The position numbers and the translations under genes are program-made. A DNA stretch of 10,792 nucleotides, taken from an uncultured Spirochaetaceae bacterium. Lineage in GTDB: Bacteria; Spirochaetota; Spirochaetia; Treponematales; Treponemataceae. This document shows, one piece after another, positions 1-7,219 of the stretch (position 1 is the stretch's first letter; each line of letters starts with the position of its first letter). The stretch spans positions 1 to 10,792 of the forward strand of contig CACYDQ010000417.1 in assembly GCA_902773215.1 (NCBI GenBank), in the 5' to 3' direction. The notes beneath the pieces are model-generated. The model ran no database searches. It was not told where the DNA came from and worked only from the letters and a program-made list of their open reading frames with translations.

Positions 1-1
1 C

Positions 2-307
2 CCCGCCGACTGGTTCGACGCGGAGATGGGCGTGTGGCTGAACAAGGGCGAGCCGATGACGGTGGAGCTGCTCTTTGACAAGGAGGTGGGGACCTTCGCG
101 CTGAACCGGAGCTGGCACACCGGGCAGGAGGTACGGCAGAACGAAGACGGCAGCGTATATGTCAAGTTCACCACGACGCAGCGGCAGGAAGTCCTGCGGC
201 AGGTGCTGGGGCAAGGCCACACGGTCAAAGTGCTCGCACCGCCCGAGCTCGTTGCGGAAGTCAAAGCGGAGCTGGAGAAGATGCGGGGACTGTACGGGGA
301 GAAATAG
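2..307 (+). CDS. WYL-family transcriptional regulator, C-terminal end (partial, 5' end outside window)
   Basis: The reading frame is open from base 2 to the TAG at 305-307, so only about 101 C-terminal residues are present. The ATG at 26 lies inside the domain and is probably not the start. The pattern matches the C-terminal extension (WCX) that follows a WYL domain: a strand of the type VELLF, then a Trp-containing segment (NRSWHTGQEV), a DGSVYVKF strand, a segment ending in LGQGHTVKVLAPPEL, and a last helix ending LEKMRGLYGEK. Proteins of this family usually have an N-terminal helix-turn-helix and a WYL ligand-sensing domain, neither visible here. Known relatives (BrxR, CapW) repress neighbouring phage-defence operons. 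Control of the GTPase operon starting 155 bases downstream is possible but inferred from position alone. It could equally be an unrelated host gene at the island edge. Confidence 0.75.
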   Translation, partial: PADWFDAEMGVWLNKGEPMTVELLFDKEVGTFALNRSWHTGQEVRQNEDGSVYVKFTTTQRQEVLRQVLGQGHTVKVLAPPELVAEVKAELEKMRGLYGEK

Positions 308-329
308 GAACCAGCATGAGGCGGGACGT

Positions 330-367
330 GCGGCCTGGCCTGGTGCGGTGGCCGCGGGCAGATTTTT
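330..367 (+). terminator. weak candidate terminator after the WYL gene
   Basis: GCGGCC at 330-335 pairs with GGCCGC at 350-355 around a 14-base loop, and a run of five T begins at 363. The 7-base gap between stem and T-run and the short T-run make it a poor intrinsic terminator. It lies just after the WYL stop codon, where one would be expected. Confidence 0.3.
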
Positions 368-370
368 CCT

Positions 371-410
371 AAAAAAAATCCCATCCACGACACTCGTTGT
401 CATGGGTGGG
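371..410 (-). terminator. Rho-independent terminator oriented to the - strand
   Basis: Arms at 380-392 and 398-410 form a 13-pair stem with one C/A mismatch and one G-U wobble, and a 5-base loop (393-397). Eight A at 371-378 become a run of eight U immediately after the stem when read on the - strand, a textbook intrinsic terminator. On the + strand no T-run follows the stem. Every gene in the window is on the + strand, so nothing obvious here needs this terminator. It may end an antisense or small RNA from the left end of the GTPase gene, or be the leftover terminator of a former convergent neighbour. As an inverted repeat upstream of the operon it could also be a regulator's operator. Confidence 0.6.
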
Positions 411-462
411 GCGGTAGAATGGAAACTGAAGCTTCATCACATAAAAATACAGGAGCAATGCA

Positions 463-2205
463 ATGATACAGAAGCAAAAAGAATATGCGGGCTACATCTC
501 GGATGCAATCGGCGCGCTGAAGTCCCAGTTCGTGGAGCTGCCGACGGAAAAGCTCGAGGCCGTGAGGCAGAGCGTGGAGGGGCAGGAGCTGCTTGTCCCG
601 GTGATAGGTGATTTCAGCGCGGGCAAAAGTTCCCTGCTCAACAGCTTCCTGGGCGGCGACAAAATCCTTCCCACGGATGTACGGCCGGAGACCTCCCTTG
701 CGGCGGAACTGCGCTTCGACACGAACGAGCGCATAGAGGCGGTCGCGGACGGGAACGTCGTCAGGACATACGGGCTGCAGGACTTTGAGGAGATAAAGGC
801 CCATGCCGCGGAATACAGCTACATCAAGGTATACCTGAACAACGAGCGCGTCCGCTCCGTTGAGCCCCTTGTCCTTGTGGACATGCCCGGGTTCGAGTCG
901 CCGGTGGAGCAGCACAACAAGGCGATAAACGTCTACCTCTCGCGCGGGGCGCACTTCGTCGTCCTTGTGAACGCGCAGGACGGGACGATGCGCCGGTCCG
1001 CGTTCAGGAGGCTGGGCGACATACTGGAGTGCGACAGGGATTTCTCGCTCGTCATAAGCAAGTCCAACCTTGTCTCCCCGGACAACCTGCAGGCGGTGAG
1101 CGAAAAGATTGCCGGGCAGATAGACAATGAGCTGGACGTGCAGAAGACCCCGGTTGCGGTGGGCAAGGACGGTGCCGAGGCGTTCGCAAGGATTATAGAG
1201 TCCCTGAACCCGGACAGCCTGTTCTCCCGGATAACCAGGCCGATGGTCAAGAACGCCCTGTACGAGGCCAAATCGTCCGTCAGCATCAAGCTGTCCGCGC
1301 TGGAACGCAGCGGCGAGCAGAACACGGAGGCCATTGACAAGCTCAAGGAAGGGCTCAAGAGAATCCAAGAGCGGGAGGCCAGGCTCCTGAGGGAAACCCA
1401 GTCCCCCGAGCAGATAGGGGCACGGGTGCAGAGCATCATCAGCAAGCTGGGACAGAACCTGTCCGCCTCGGTTGACACGCTGACGGGCATCGCCGCCAAG
1501 CAGGGGCCAGACGCAGTGTCGCGGGAAGTCTCGGATATCATACAGTCCACGCTGCTGCCGCTGGTAAAAAGTTCCGTCACGGACATGGCGGTATCCATCG
1601 ACAGCAAGTTGAGCGAGAACCTGAAGGATGTCAGCACCGCGCTCTCAGGCTACTCGCTGGACGGGGACTTCGTCGGAAATGCGTCCGAGGGCATAAAGAC
1701 CTTCCTGCAGGATTCCATGACCTCGCTGAACGGTGTGGTTGCGCAGCGGAAGTCCATGAAGAACAGCTCGCAGGTATTCAACGCAATAACCGGCGTACTC
1801 GCCATAGCGACCGACATCATCAATCCCGTCGCGGAGCTTGCCATCGTGTTCCTGCCCCAGATTGTCGGCATCTTCACGGAGGCGGCACGGAAACGCCAGC
1901 AGGAGGAGGCGGAGCGGCAGCGGATAGAAAACATCCGCTCGGCAATCCTGACCCAGGTCATCCCCAGCCTGAAGCGCGACATGCAGCCCAAGGTGAAGAA
2001 AATCCTGGAGGACGAGGCGCAGAGCCTTGTCACCCAGATAACGAAGGAATACGAGGCAATCCTTGACTCCAAGCAGAAGGAGATAGCCGCAGCGGAGGCG
2101 GAACGGCAGGCGCATATCGACGAGCTGAACGCGAAGGTCGGGGCCATCCGCGCCGCAAAGGAAGTGGTCGAGGCCGCATACAATGCGGTATGCCAGAATA
2201 ACTGA
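463..2205 (+). CDS. dynamin-like GTPase 1 (Leo-type bacterial dynamin, 580 aa)
   Basis: This is a large GTPase of the dynamin superfamily. The P-loop (G1) is GDFSAGKSS at residues 49-57, the likely switch-I Thr is T77 in RPETS, and G3 is DMPG at 140-143. The expected G4 position reads SKSN (199-202) instead of the usual (T/N/S)KxD, so guanine recognition may be altered or activity weak. After the GTPase domain come long helical segments (about 270-430). A hydrophobic stretch at about 438-471 (ITGVLAIATDII, then AELAIVFLPQIVGIF) suits the membrane-contacting tip of bacterial dynamins, and a charged coiled coil runs at 473-575. The ATG is preceded by AGGAG at 451-455 with 7-base spacing. This is the first gene of a three-GTPase run. 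Family assignment is firm; LeoA-like identity and a phage-defence role are inference. No clear promoter is visible between 411 and 462. Confidence 0.88.
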   Translation: MIQKQKEYAGYISDAIGALKSQFVELPTEKLEAVRQSVEGQELLVPVIGDFSAGKSSLLNSFLGGDKILPTDVRPETSLAAELRFDTNERIEAVADGNVVRTYGLQDFEEIKAHAAEYSYIKVYLNNERVRSVEPLVLVDMPGFESPVEQHNKAINVYLSRGAHFVVLVNAQDGTMRRSAFRRLGDILECDRDFSLVISKSNLVSPDNLQAVSEKIAGQIDNELDVQKTPVAVGKDGAEAFARIIESLNPDSLFSRITRPMVKNALYEAKSSVSIKLSALERSGEQNTEAIDKLKEGLKRIQEREARLLRETQSPEQIGARVQSIISKLGQNLSASVDTLTGIAAKQGPDAVSREVSDIIQSTLLPLVKSSVTDMAVSIDSKLSENLKDVSTALSGYSLDGDFVGNASEGIKTFLQDSMTSLNGVVAQRKSMKNSSQVFNAITGVLAIATDIINPVAELAIVFLPQIVGIFTEAARKRQQEEAERQRIENIRSAILTQVIPSLKRDMQPKVKKILEDEAQSLVTQITKEYEAILDSKQKEIAAAEAERQAHIDELNAKVGAIRAAKEVVEAAYNAVCQNN

Positions 2206-2208
2206 GAC

Positions 2209-2215
2209 GGAGAAG
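2209..2215 (+). promoter_or_regulatory. ribosome binding site favouring a GTG start for GTPase 2
   Basis: GGAGAAG lies six bases before the GTG at 2222. The more upstream ATG at 2183, which would overlap gene 1 by 23 bases, has only GAGG at 2170-2173. The ATGs at 2231 and 2240 are too far from this site. Confidence 0.5.
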
Positions 2216-2221
2216 ACGAAC

Positions 2222-4561
2222 GTGGCGAACATGACGAACATGACAATCGAAGAAATTTGCAAAGTCCGCGAGGACATAAACAAGGTCGTTGACGCGCACC
2301 CCGACGAGCTCAAGGAGACGCTTGCGACGGCCCTGCAGGAGTGCGGGGACCTGGGGGACGCGGACGAAATCCGCAGGCAGTACGACGCGCTGGTCGTCCC
2401 CGGCCGGCAGCTGCACATCGGAATCGTGGGCCGCGTGAAGGCGGGCAAGTCCTCCATGCTGAACTCCCTCTTCTTCGGGGGCAAGAACGTCCTGCCCAAG
2501 GCCGCCACGCCGATGACCGCCGCCCTCACCAAACTGCGCTACAGCGAGAAGCCCGTGGTCAAGATTAACTTCATCGACGCGAACGACAAGGCAAAAATCG
2601 AACAGAAGGCCGCGGATTACAAACGCCTGTTCAACAGCAAGGTGGAGGGCATGCTCAAAGACAAGCGGGAACGCGCAGAACTCAAGAAGCAGCCCTTCAA
2701 CGAGGCGGAGCAGCGCAAGAAATGCGAGAAGAACGCGCGGAGCGACCTGTCCGAGAACAACGTCGTTCTTGCCGGTGCGGCGGAACAGGCGGAGATGCTC
2801 CAGAAGGCCTCCTCCTCCGTGCTGCAGATGCTGGGAAAGTCCGTGGAGAAGAAGCTTGACCGCATAGAGGCCGTGGCGAAGGAACTTGCAGGATACGTCG
2901 GTGCGGACGGGGCGTATACGCCCATCACGAGGGACGTGGAGCTGGGCTTCCCCTTTGACGCGCTCAAGGACATCACCGTGGTGGACACGCCCGGATTCGA
3001 CGACCCGGTCCCCTCCCGCGACGCGGCCGCACGGGATTCCCTCAAGAAGTGCGACGCTATCTTCATCCTCAGCCCGGCGGGCCAGTTCTGCAATGAGGAG
3101 GACCGCACGAACATAGAGAAGATAGAGAGCGGCGAGGGCATACAGAACATCTCCGTGGTTGCCAGCAAGATAGACGCGGAGCTGGGTAACGAGTCCAAGG
3201 ACGAGGCAAATGGCGACATCCAGAAGGAGCTCACGCTCATCGTACGGAATATCAGCGAGACCCTCCGCAAGCTCACCGATGGCTTCCCCAGGGACGGGAT
3301 GCTGCACAAGAAGCTGACCGAGGATCTGGGCAGGGGGCTTTTGTACACGTCGGGCATCTGCCAGTCCATGTACGAGACCTGGGAGAACAAGTCCTCGTGG
3401 GACAGTGACGCGACGGATACCTGGGAGCGGCTTAAGGAGACATACCCCAGCTATTTCTCTGGCGAAGACGACAGTGCGCGGGAGACGCTCAAGGCAATCG
3501 GCAACATAGGAGACATCCGGGAGCGCATAGCCGAAGTCCGCGGCAAGAAGGATGAAATCCTGAACAGCAGGGAAGAGAAATTCCTTTCCGCAAAGGGCGA
3601 CATGGTGAAGAAGGTCGCCGTTGTCCTGAAAGACAGCTTCGCTGAGACGATGCGGGCTTTCCAGGCCGCCGACCTTGATACCCTGAAGAAAGAGAAGGAA
3701 AAGCAGGAGGAGAACTTCGCGGCCCTCAAGGGGGACTTTGAGGAAGCCCTGGGGGATGCGTTCGAAGACTACATCGCCGATTGCCGCGAAACCTGCAACC
3801 AAATCGTCAAGGACTTCTTTGAGGGGACGCGGGAAACAGCGAACGACGCGAAAGGAACGGAGACAGAGGAGCGGAGCCGCCAGCACAAGGTCAGTGACGG
3901 GTATGACTATATAAAGAAGAAGGGTTTTTTGAATGGGGTCAAGAGATTTTTCGGCAGTGACGACGGCTGGGAAAAACGCGAGCGCTTCCGGACGGAGACG
4001 GAATACTATGACGTCACCGTAAAGACCCTGAACGCCTCCGAGGTCAGGGAAACCATCACGGACTTCGCGGAGAACATGAAGGATGTCCTGCAGGCCCAGG
4101 TGGACAAGAGGCGCAGGCTGCTGCGCGGGAAGCTCAAGTCCATCATCTTGGACATTTGGGCCAGATACCAGATGTCGGAATTCATCGGTGAAAAGGCCCG
4201 GGGAAACCAGGCCGGCAACATCGTCAGCGCGATACCCGACTGCGACATCTCAATCAGCTGGTCCCTGCCGTCACGGCTCCGCAGCGGCGGCCGCCTCAGG
4301 GACAGTGATGCGGACGAATACATGGACGCGGCGCGGGAGGAGATGCGGAACATAAAGAGCGAGTACAACGACAGCATCAAGAGCTTCCTCTCATCTGTAA
4401 AAAGCAAGCTGGACGCGGCGAAGACTGCCGACATGATTCTTGCCAAGATGCGGGGCAACTTGGACAAGATGATGAAGTCCTTGGACGAGCGGGAGGCGAC
4501 GCTTGACAACTACAAGCACATACAGGCGGAAATCGAAGAGTTCGTCAGCCGGCTCGCATAG
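2222..4561 (+). CDS. dynamin-like GTPase 2 (779 aa, with long insert in GTPase domain)
   Basis: This is a second dynamin-superfamily GTPase, numbered here from the GTG at 2222; an ATG at 2183 would add 13 residues. G1 is GRVKAGKS at 70-77, the switch-I Thr is near 99 (ATPMTA), G3 is DTPG at 255-258 followed by FDDP, and G4 is SKID at 315-318, so all key motifs are intact. About 155 residues separate the switch-I Thr and G3, against about 63 and 73 in the two neighbouring GTPases. The extra part is Lys/Glu-rich and probably helical. The C-terminal half is helical, with a small hydrophobic/basic segment KGFLNGVKRFFG near 567-578 that could be a membrane-touching loop, and a coiled-coil end. No zinc ribbon is present. 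It starts 16 bases after gene 1 and ends 17 bases before gene 3, so co-translation and hetero-oligomer formation are likely, as in other tandem bacterial dynamins. Confidence 0.88.
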   Translation: MANMTNMTIEEICKVREDINKVVDAHPDELKETLATALQECGDLGDADEIRRQYDALVVPGRQLHIGIVGRVKAGKSSMLNSLFFGGKNVLPKAATPMTAALTKLRYSEKPVVKINFIDANDKAKIEQKAADYKRLFNSKVEGMLKDKRERAELKKQPFNEAEQRKKCEKNARSDLSENNVVLAGAAEQAEMLQKASSSVLQMLGKSVEKKLDRIEAVAKELAGYVGADGAYTPITRDVELGFPFDALKDITVVDTPGFDDPVPSRDAAARDSLKKCDAIFILSPAGQFCNEEDRTNIEKIESGEGIQNISVVASKIDAELGNESKDEANGDIQKELTLIVRNISETLRKLTDGFPRDGMLHKKLTEDLGRGLLYTSGICQSMYETWENKSSWDSDATDTWERLKETYPSYFSGEDDSARETLKAIGNIGDIRERIAEVRGKKDEILNSREEKFLSAKGDMVKKVAVVLKDSFAETMRAFQAADLDTLKKEKEKQEENFAALKGDFEEALGDAFEDYIADCRETCNQIVKDFFEGTRETANDAKGTETEERSRQHKVSDGYDYIKKKGFLNGVKRFFGSDDGWEKRERFRTETEYYDVTVKTLNASEVRETITDFAENMKDVLQAQVDKRRRLLRGKLKSIILDIWARYQMSEFIGEKARGNQAGNIVSAIPDCDISISWSLPSRLRSGGRLRDSDADEYMDAAREEMRNIKSEYNDSIKSFLSSVKSKLDAAKTADMILAKMRGNLDKMMKSLDEREATLDNYKHIQAEIEEFVSRLA

Positions 4562-4578
4562 GGAGGGGGAGGATCGTT

Positions 4579-6099
4579 ATGGAAGAAACAACTGCCGGTG
4601 GAATTGACTTCGAGAAAGAGTACAAGGCCCTGTGCGACAAGTATAAGCTTGTGGCAGCAGTCCTGAACGCCCGGCCGGTAAAGAACCGCTGCACCGAGCA
4701 GCTGGAAAAGTTCCACGCATTGATGGCGAAGGACTTTCAGGAGTTCACCAGGGGCGAGGGCACGATGACCGAGGATGCCATCGCGCTCTCACGGCTTCAG
4801 GAGGTGGAGAAGGAGCTGCGGGAGTCCGTCAGCTTCCCCATGCTCTCCACCAAGAACATCGTGGCGGTCGCGGGTGGCTTCAGCAGCGGCAAGTCCAAGT
4901 TCATCAACACGATAATACGCGGAGGAGACGTAAAGCTTTCCACCGGGGTCAACCCGGTGACAGCCATACCGACATTCGTACAGCAGGGTGAAAGTGCCGG
5001 GATCACCGCATACGCCCCCGACGGCAGGCAGGGCGCAATACCGGTAGGCCTGTTCAACAAGATAGACCACAAGTTCATTGAGGAGCTGGGCTTCAACCTG
5101 AAGAGCATCATGCCCTATACGACCGTCACTGCCCCCTTCGCCGAGAAGCTTGCGGAACTGGGCAACCTGTGCCTCATAGACACGCCCGGATACGACCCCG
5201 CAAAAAACGAGGAGACGGAGGAAGACCGCTCCACGGCCTTTGACGTGCTGGGAAGTGCGACGGCAGTCCTCTGGTTCATCGACATAGACAACGGAACCCT
5301 GCACAAAAAGGACGTCGCTTTTTTGGACAAGATGAACGGTCTGACGGAGGATAACCGGCAGACTCCGCAGAAAAAGCTTTTCGTCGTCATCAGCAAGGCC
5401 GACCGCAAGGAGTCACAGGTACAGAATGTCATAGACCGCGTCAAGGAAGACCTTGAGGAGAACGACATTCCCTACGAGGGCATATCCGCGTTCAGCGCGA
5501 ACAAGAACAAGGAATACCTGGACGAGGACGATGGCAGGTCCCTGTTCGACTGGCTCAGGGAGCAGAACAAGAACCTCGTCGATACGGCCATGAAAATCCG
5601 CCTTCTCAAGGAAAAGGTGGAGGGCGTATTTCAGATGTACCATGACTCCATCGCCCGTGATACCAAGAAAATGCAGGACGACAAGAAGATTGTCGAAGCC
5701 ATGCGCCTGTCTGTGGAAAAACGCCTGGATGCGAAAGATCAGGAGCTCCTCCGCCTGCAGCAGAACAGCACCACGAACTATTACAGGAACAGGGGAAGCT
5801 ACAAGAACAGGCAGTCGGACTGGTCAACGCAGGATGATGATGACGATGACAATGACTTTGACGAGGCAAGCTTCTACAGCCTTGTCAATGACCGGAGCTC
5901 CGTCAATGAGAAGAACGACAAGGAGGCATACCGCATTTGCCGAGACATGCTCAAGTGCATTGACGGCATTTTCAGCGAGATGAACCCGGAGCTGCTGAAG
6001 AACGTGCAGTACAAGAAGTTCTGCGGCAAGTGCGGCACCAAGCTGGAGGGCAAGTACAAGTTCTGCCCCAAGTGCGGTGCGCCCACGACGATAGGGTAA
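4579..6099 (+). CDS. dynamin-like GTPase 3 with C-terminal zinc ribbon (506 aa)
   Basis: G1 is GGFSSGKS at 99-106, the switch-I Thr is T128 (GVNPVTAI), G3 is DTPG at 201-204, and G4 is SKAD at 272-275. The GTPase domain is preceded by about 95 helical residues and followed by a helical stalk (about 330-395). A low-complexity linker rich in Asn, Arg and Tyr follows (395-415), then an acidic run of six Asp (419-424) and a final helical stretch. The C-terminus is a zinc ribbon with C482, C485, C496 and C499 (CGKCG...CPKCG). That ribbon links this GTPase to the next four genes, which begin with the same kind of ribbon. The start has a strong purine-rich site (GGGAGGGGGAGG, about 4561-4572). No transmembrane segment is obvious. 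Dynamin-family membership is well supported. The ribbon acting as a docking point for the downstream proteins is inference. Confidence 0.87.
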   Translation: MEETTAGGIDFEKEYKALCDKYKLVAAVLNARPVKNRCTEQLEKFHALMAKDFQEFTRGEGTMTEDAIALSRLQEVEKELRESVSFPMLSTKNIVAVAGGFSSGKSKFINTIIRGGDVKLSTGVNPVTAIPTFVQQGESAGITAYAPDGRQGAIPVGLFNKIDHKFIEELGFNLKSIMPYTTVTAPFAEKLAELGNLCLIDTPGYDPAKNEETEEDRSTAFDVLGSATAVLWFIDIDNGTLHKKDVAFLDKMNGLTEDNRQTPQKKLFVVISKADRKESQVQNVIDRVKEDLEENDIPYEGISAFSANKNKEYLDEDDGRSLFDWLREQNKNLVDTAMKIRLLKEKVEGVFQMYHDSIARDTKKMQDDKKIVEAMRLSVEKRLDAKDQELLRLQQNSTTNYYRNRGSYKNRQSDWSTQDDDDDDNDFDEASFYSLVNDRSSVNEKNDKEAYRICRDMLKCIDGIFSEMNPELLKNVQYKKFCGKCGTKLEGKYKFCPKCGAPTTIG

Positions 6100-6114
6100 A
6101 CAATAGGGTAGTAT

Positions 6115-6121
6115 AGAGGAG
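6115..6121 (+). promoter_or_regulatory. ribosome binding site deciding the start at 6128
   Basis: AGAGGAG is six bases before the ATG at 6128 but only three before the adjacent ATG at 6125. Starting at 6128 also gives the same MKCPKCGE beginning as the paralogue at 9572. Confidence 0.55.
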
Positions 6122-6127
6122 AATATG

Positions 6128-7108
6128 ATGAAGTGTCCCAAGTGTGGTGAAGAATTGGAAGACGGTGCGGCGTTCTGCACGAACTGCGGAGAGAAGATGG
6201 TGTCCGCCCCTGTCTGCCCGAACTGCGGTGCAGAGCTGCGCATGACTGCCAAGTTTTGTGACCAATGCGGTACGAATTTGATTACAGAGCATTCTGAAAC
6301 CAAGAAACAAACTACGCCCAAGAAGCAGCAGAGTACTGACATAGATGCGTTCAGGACAATCAAAACAGGTAAACGGTTTATTTTAAAAGGATTGAAGGAT
6401 AAATCTCTGACACAGATTGTGATTCCAAATTCAGTTTGGAAAATTGATGAATCCGCTTTCCAAGGTTGCGACAGACTTGAGAATGTGATGATTCCCGATT
6501 CCGTCACGGAAATAGGAGACAGTGCATTTTATGGGTGCAGTAGCCTTGAAAGCGTGGTAATTCCCGATTCAGTTCGGGATATAGGCAGATATGCTTTCGC
6601 AAATTGTTGCAATCTTGAGAGCGTGGTGATTCCCGGTTTTGTCATGGAAATAAGAGACCATGTATTTCAAGATTGCAGTAACCTTAAGAGCGTAGCAATT
6701 CCTAATTCAGTTTGGAAAATTGACGAATCCGCTTTTTTAGATTGCAGCAGTCTTAAGAACGTAGTAATTCCCAATTCAGTTAGGGAAATATGTGATAGTG
6801 CGTTTTATGGGTGCAGTAGCCTTGAGAGCTTGGTGATTCCTGATTCTGTCATGAAAATAGGAAACAGTGCATTTAGGGGATGCAGTAGCCTTGAAAGCGT
6901 GCTGATTCCCGATTCAGTTTGGAATATAGGCTGGTATGCATTCGCTGATTGTAGCAGTCTTGAGAGTGTGATGATTCCTGATTCCGTCACGGAAATAGGA
7001 GACCATGCATTTTATGGGTGCAGTAGTCTTGAGAGCGTGGTGATTCCTTCTTCTGTACGCAAATTCCGTCAAGCTTTTGACGGGGATACCCGTATCATCA
7101 GGGAATGA
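6128..7108 (+). CDS. double zinc-ribbon protein with BspA-type leucine-rich repeats (326 aa)
   Basis: Two zinc ribbons open the protein (C3/C6/C17/C20 and C30/C33/C44/C47). A polar linker (about 50-75) follows, then a short LKGLKDKS lead-in. From about residue 94 there are nine perfect 23-residue repeats of the BspA/LRR_5 type, consensus LESVVIPDSVxxIGxxAFxGCSS, and a tenth unit that ends in a cap TRIIRE. Such repeats form a curved solenoid that binds proteins or surfaces. There is no signal peptide, so unlike many BspA-type adhesins this one should be cytoplasmic, which fits an intracellular adaptor or sensor. It lies 28 bases after GTPase 3 and probably shares its transcript, then is closed by the terminator at 7120-7155. 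Base composition is visibly more AT-rich than in the GTPase genes. A paralogue with seven repeats lies at 9572-10516. Domain calls are firm; the binding target is unknown. Confidence 0.85.
   Translation: MKCPKCGEELEDGAAFCTNCGEKMVSAPVCPNCGAELRMTAKFCDQCGTNLITEHSETKKQTTPKKQQSTDIDAFRTIKTGKRFILKGLKDKSLTQIVIPNSVWKIDESAFQGCDRLENVMIPDSVTEIGDSAFYGCSSLESVVIPDSVRDIGRYAFANCCNLESVVIPGFVMEIRDHVFQDCSNLKSVAIPNSVWKIDESAFLDCSSLKNVVIPNSVREICDSAFYGCSSLESLVIPDSVMKIGNSAFRGCSSLESVLIPDSVWNIGWYAFADCSSLESVMIPDSVTEIGDHAFYGCSSLESVVIPSSVRKFRQAFDGDTRIIRE
6407..7105 (+). repeat. tandem 69-base coding repeats (BspA-type LRR), nine full units plus cap
   Basis: Units start at 6407, 6476 and so on to 6959, each exactly 69 bases with no insertion or deletion. 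A shortened terminal unit starts at 7028. Some units are nearly identical in DNA, for example 6476-6544 and 6959-7027, which differ at about five positions. This suggests expansion or conversion among units. The most variable positions in the protein repeat follow the IPDSV core. Confidence 0.85.
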
Positions 7109-7119
7109 GGCTGTCCCCT

Positions 7120-7155
7120 GCAGAATATGGTCAGGAGTGTTCTGCCGTTTTTTTT
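7120..7155 (+). terminator. Rho-independent terminator after the first zinc-ribbon/LRR gene
   Basis: GCAGAATAT at 7120-7128 pairs with GTGTTCTGC at 7137-7145 (six Watson-Crick pairs, then U-G, A-U, U-G) around an 8-base loop. CG and eight T (7148-7155) follow. It starts 12 bases after the stop codon at 7108 and should end, or partly attenuate, the transcript from the GTPase genes. Confidence 0.6.
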
Positions 7156-7163
7156 GCTATACT
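7155..7163 (+). promoter_or_regulatory. extended -10 promoter candidate for the Sel1/ankyrin gene
   Basis: TGCTATACT fits the extended -10 pattern TGnTATAAT with one mismatch. No good -35 box is found 16-18 bases upstream, which extended -10 promoters can tolerate. It overlaps the end of the terminator T-run and lies 56 bases before the start codon at 7220. Confidence 0.5.
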
Positions 7164-7206
7164 GACAAATGCATGCGCGATAGTTGCAAACGAACTTAAC
7201 TGCGAT

Positions 7207-7212
7207 GAGGAG
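7207..7212 (+). promoter_or_regulatory. ribosome binding site deciding the start at 7220
   Basis: GAGGAG stands seven bases before the ATG at 7220. The frame stays open further upstream (TTG at 7184, ATG at 7205), but those starts have no such site and would add residues absent from the zinc-ribbon paralogues. Confidence 0.6.
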
Positions 7213-7219
7213 AAGTGTT

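Noticed and set aside
415..420. TAGAAT as a -10 box for the GTPase operon
   Set aside because: The only -35-like hexamer, TTGTCA at 397-402, is 12 bases away, too close for a normal promoter.
159..611. + strand open frame of 150 codons spanning the WYL end and the intergenic region
   Set aside because: It overlaps two supported genes in another frame, and its Arg/Ser-rich translation has no domain.
400..1368. Open frame of 322 codons on the - strand, ending near the - strand terminator
   Set aside because: It is fully antisense to GTPase 1 and its translation is Arg/Leu/Val-rich with no motif. The terminator makes an antisense RNA conceivable but does not support this protein.
2030..3886. 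Long open frame on the - strand (618 codons)
   Set aside because: It runs antisense to two well-supported GTPase genes, has no recognisable domain, and is typical of mirror frames in GC-rich coding DNA.
6091..6110. Two copies of ATAGGGTA around the GTPase 3 stop codon
   Set aside because: Eight bases is too short to call a functional site and could be chance or a small local duplication.
6407..7105. CRISPR-like regularly spaced repeats
   Set aside because: The 69-base period is in frame, with no conserved repeat plus unique spacer pattern. It encodes leucine-rich repeats.
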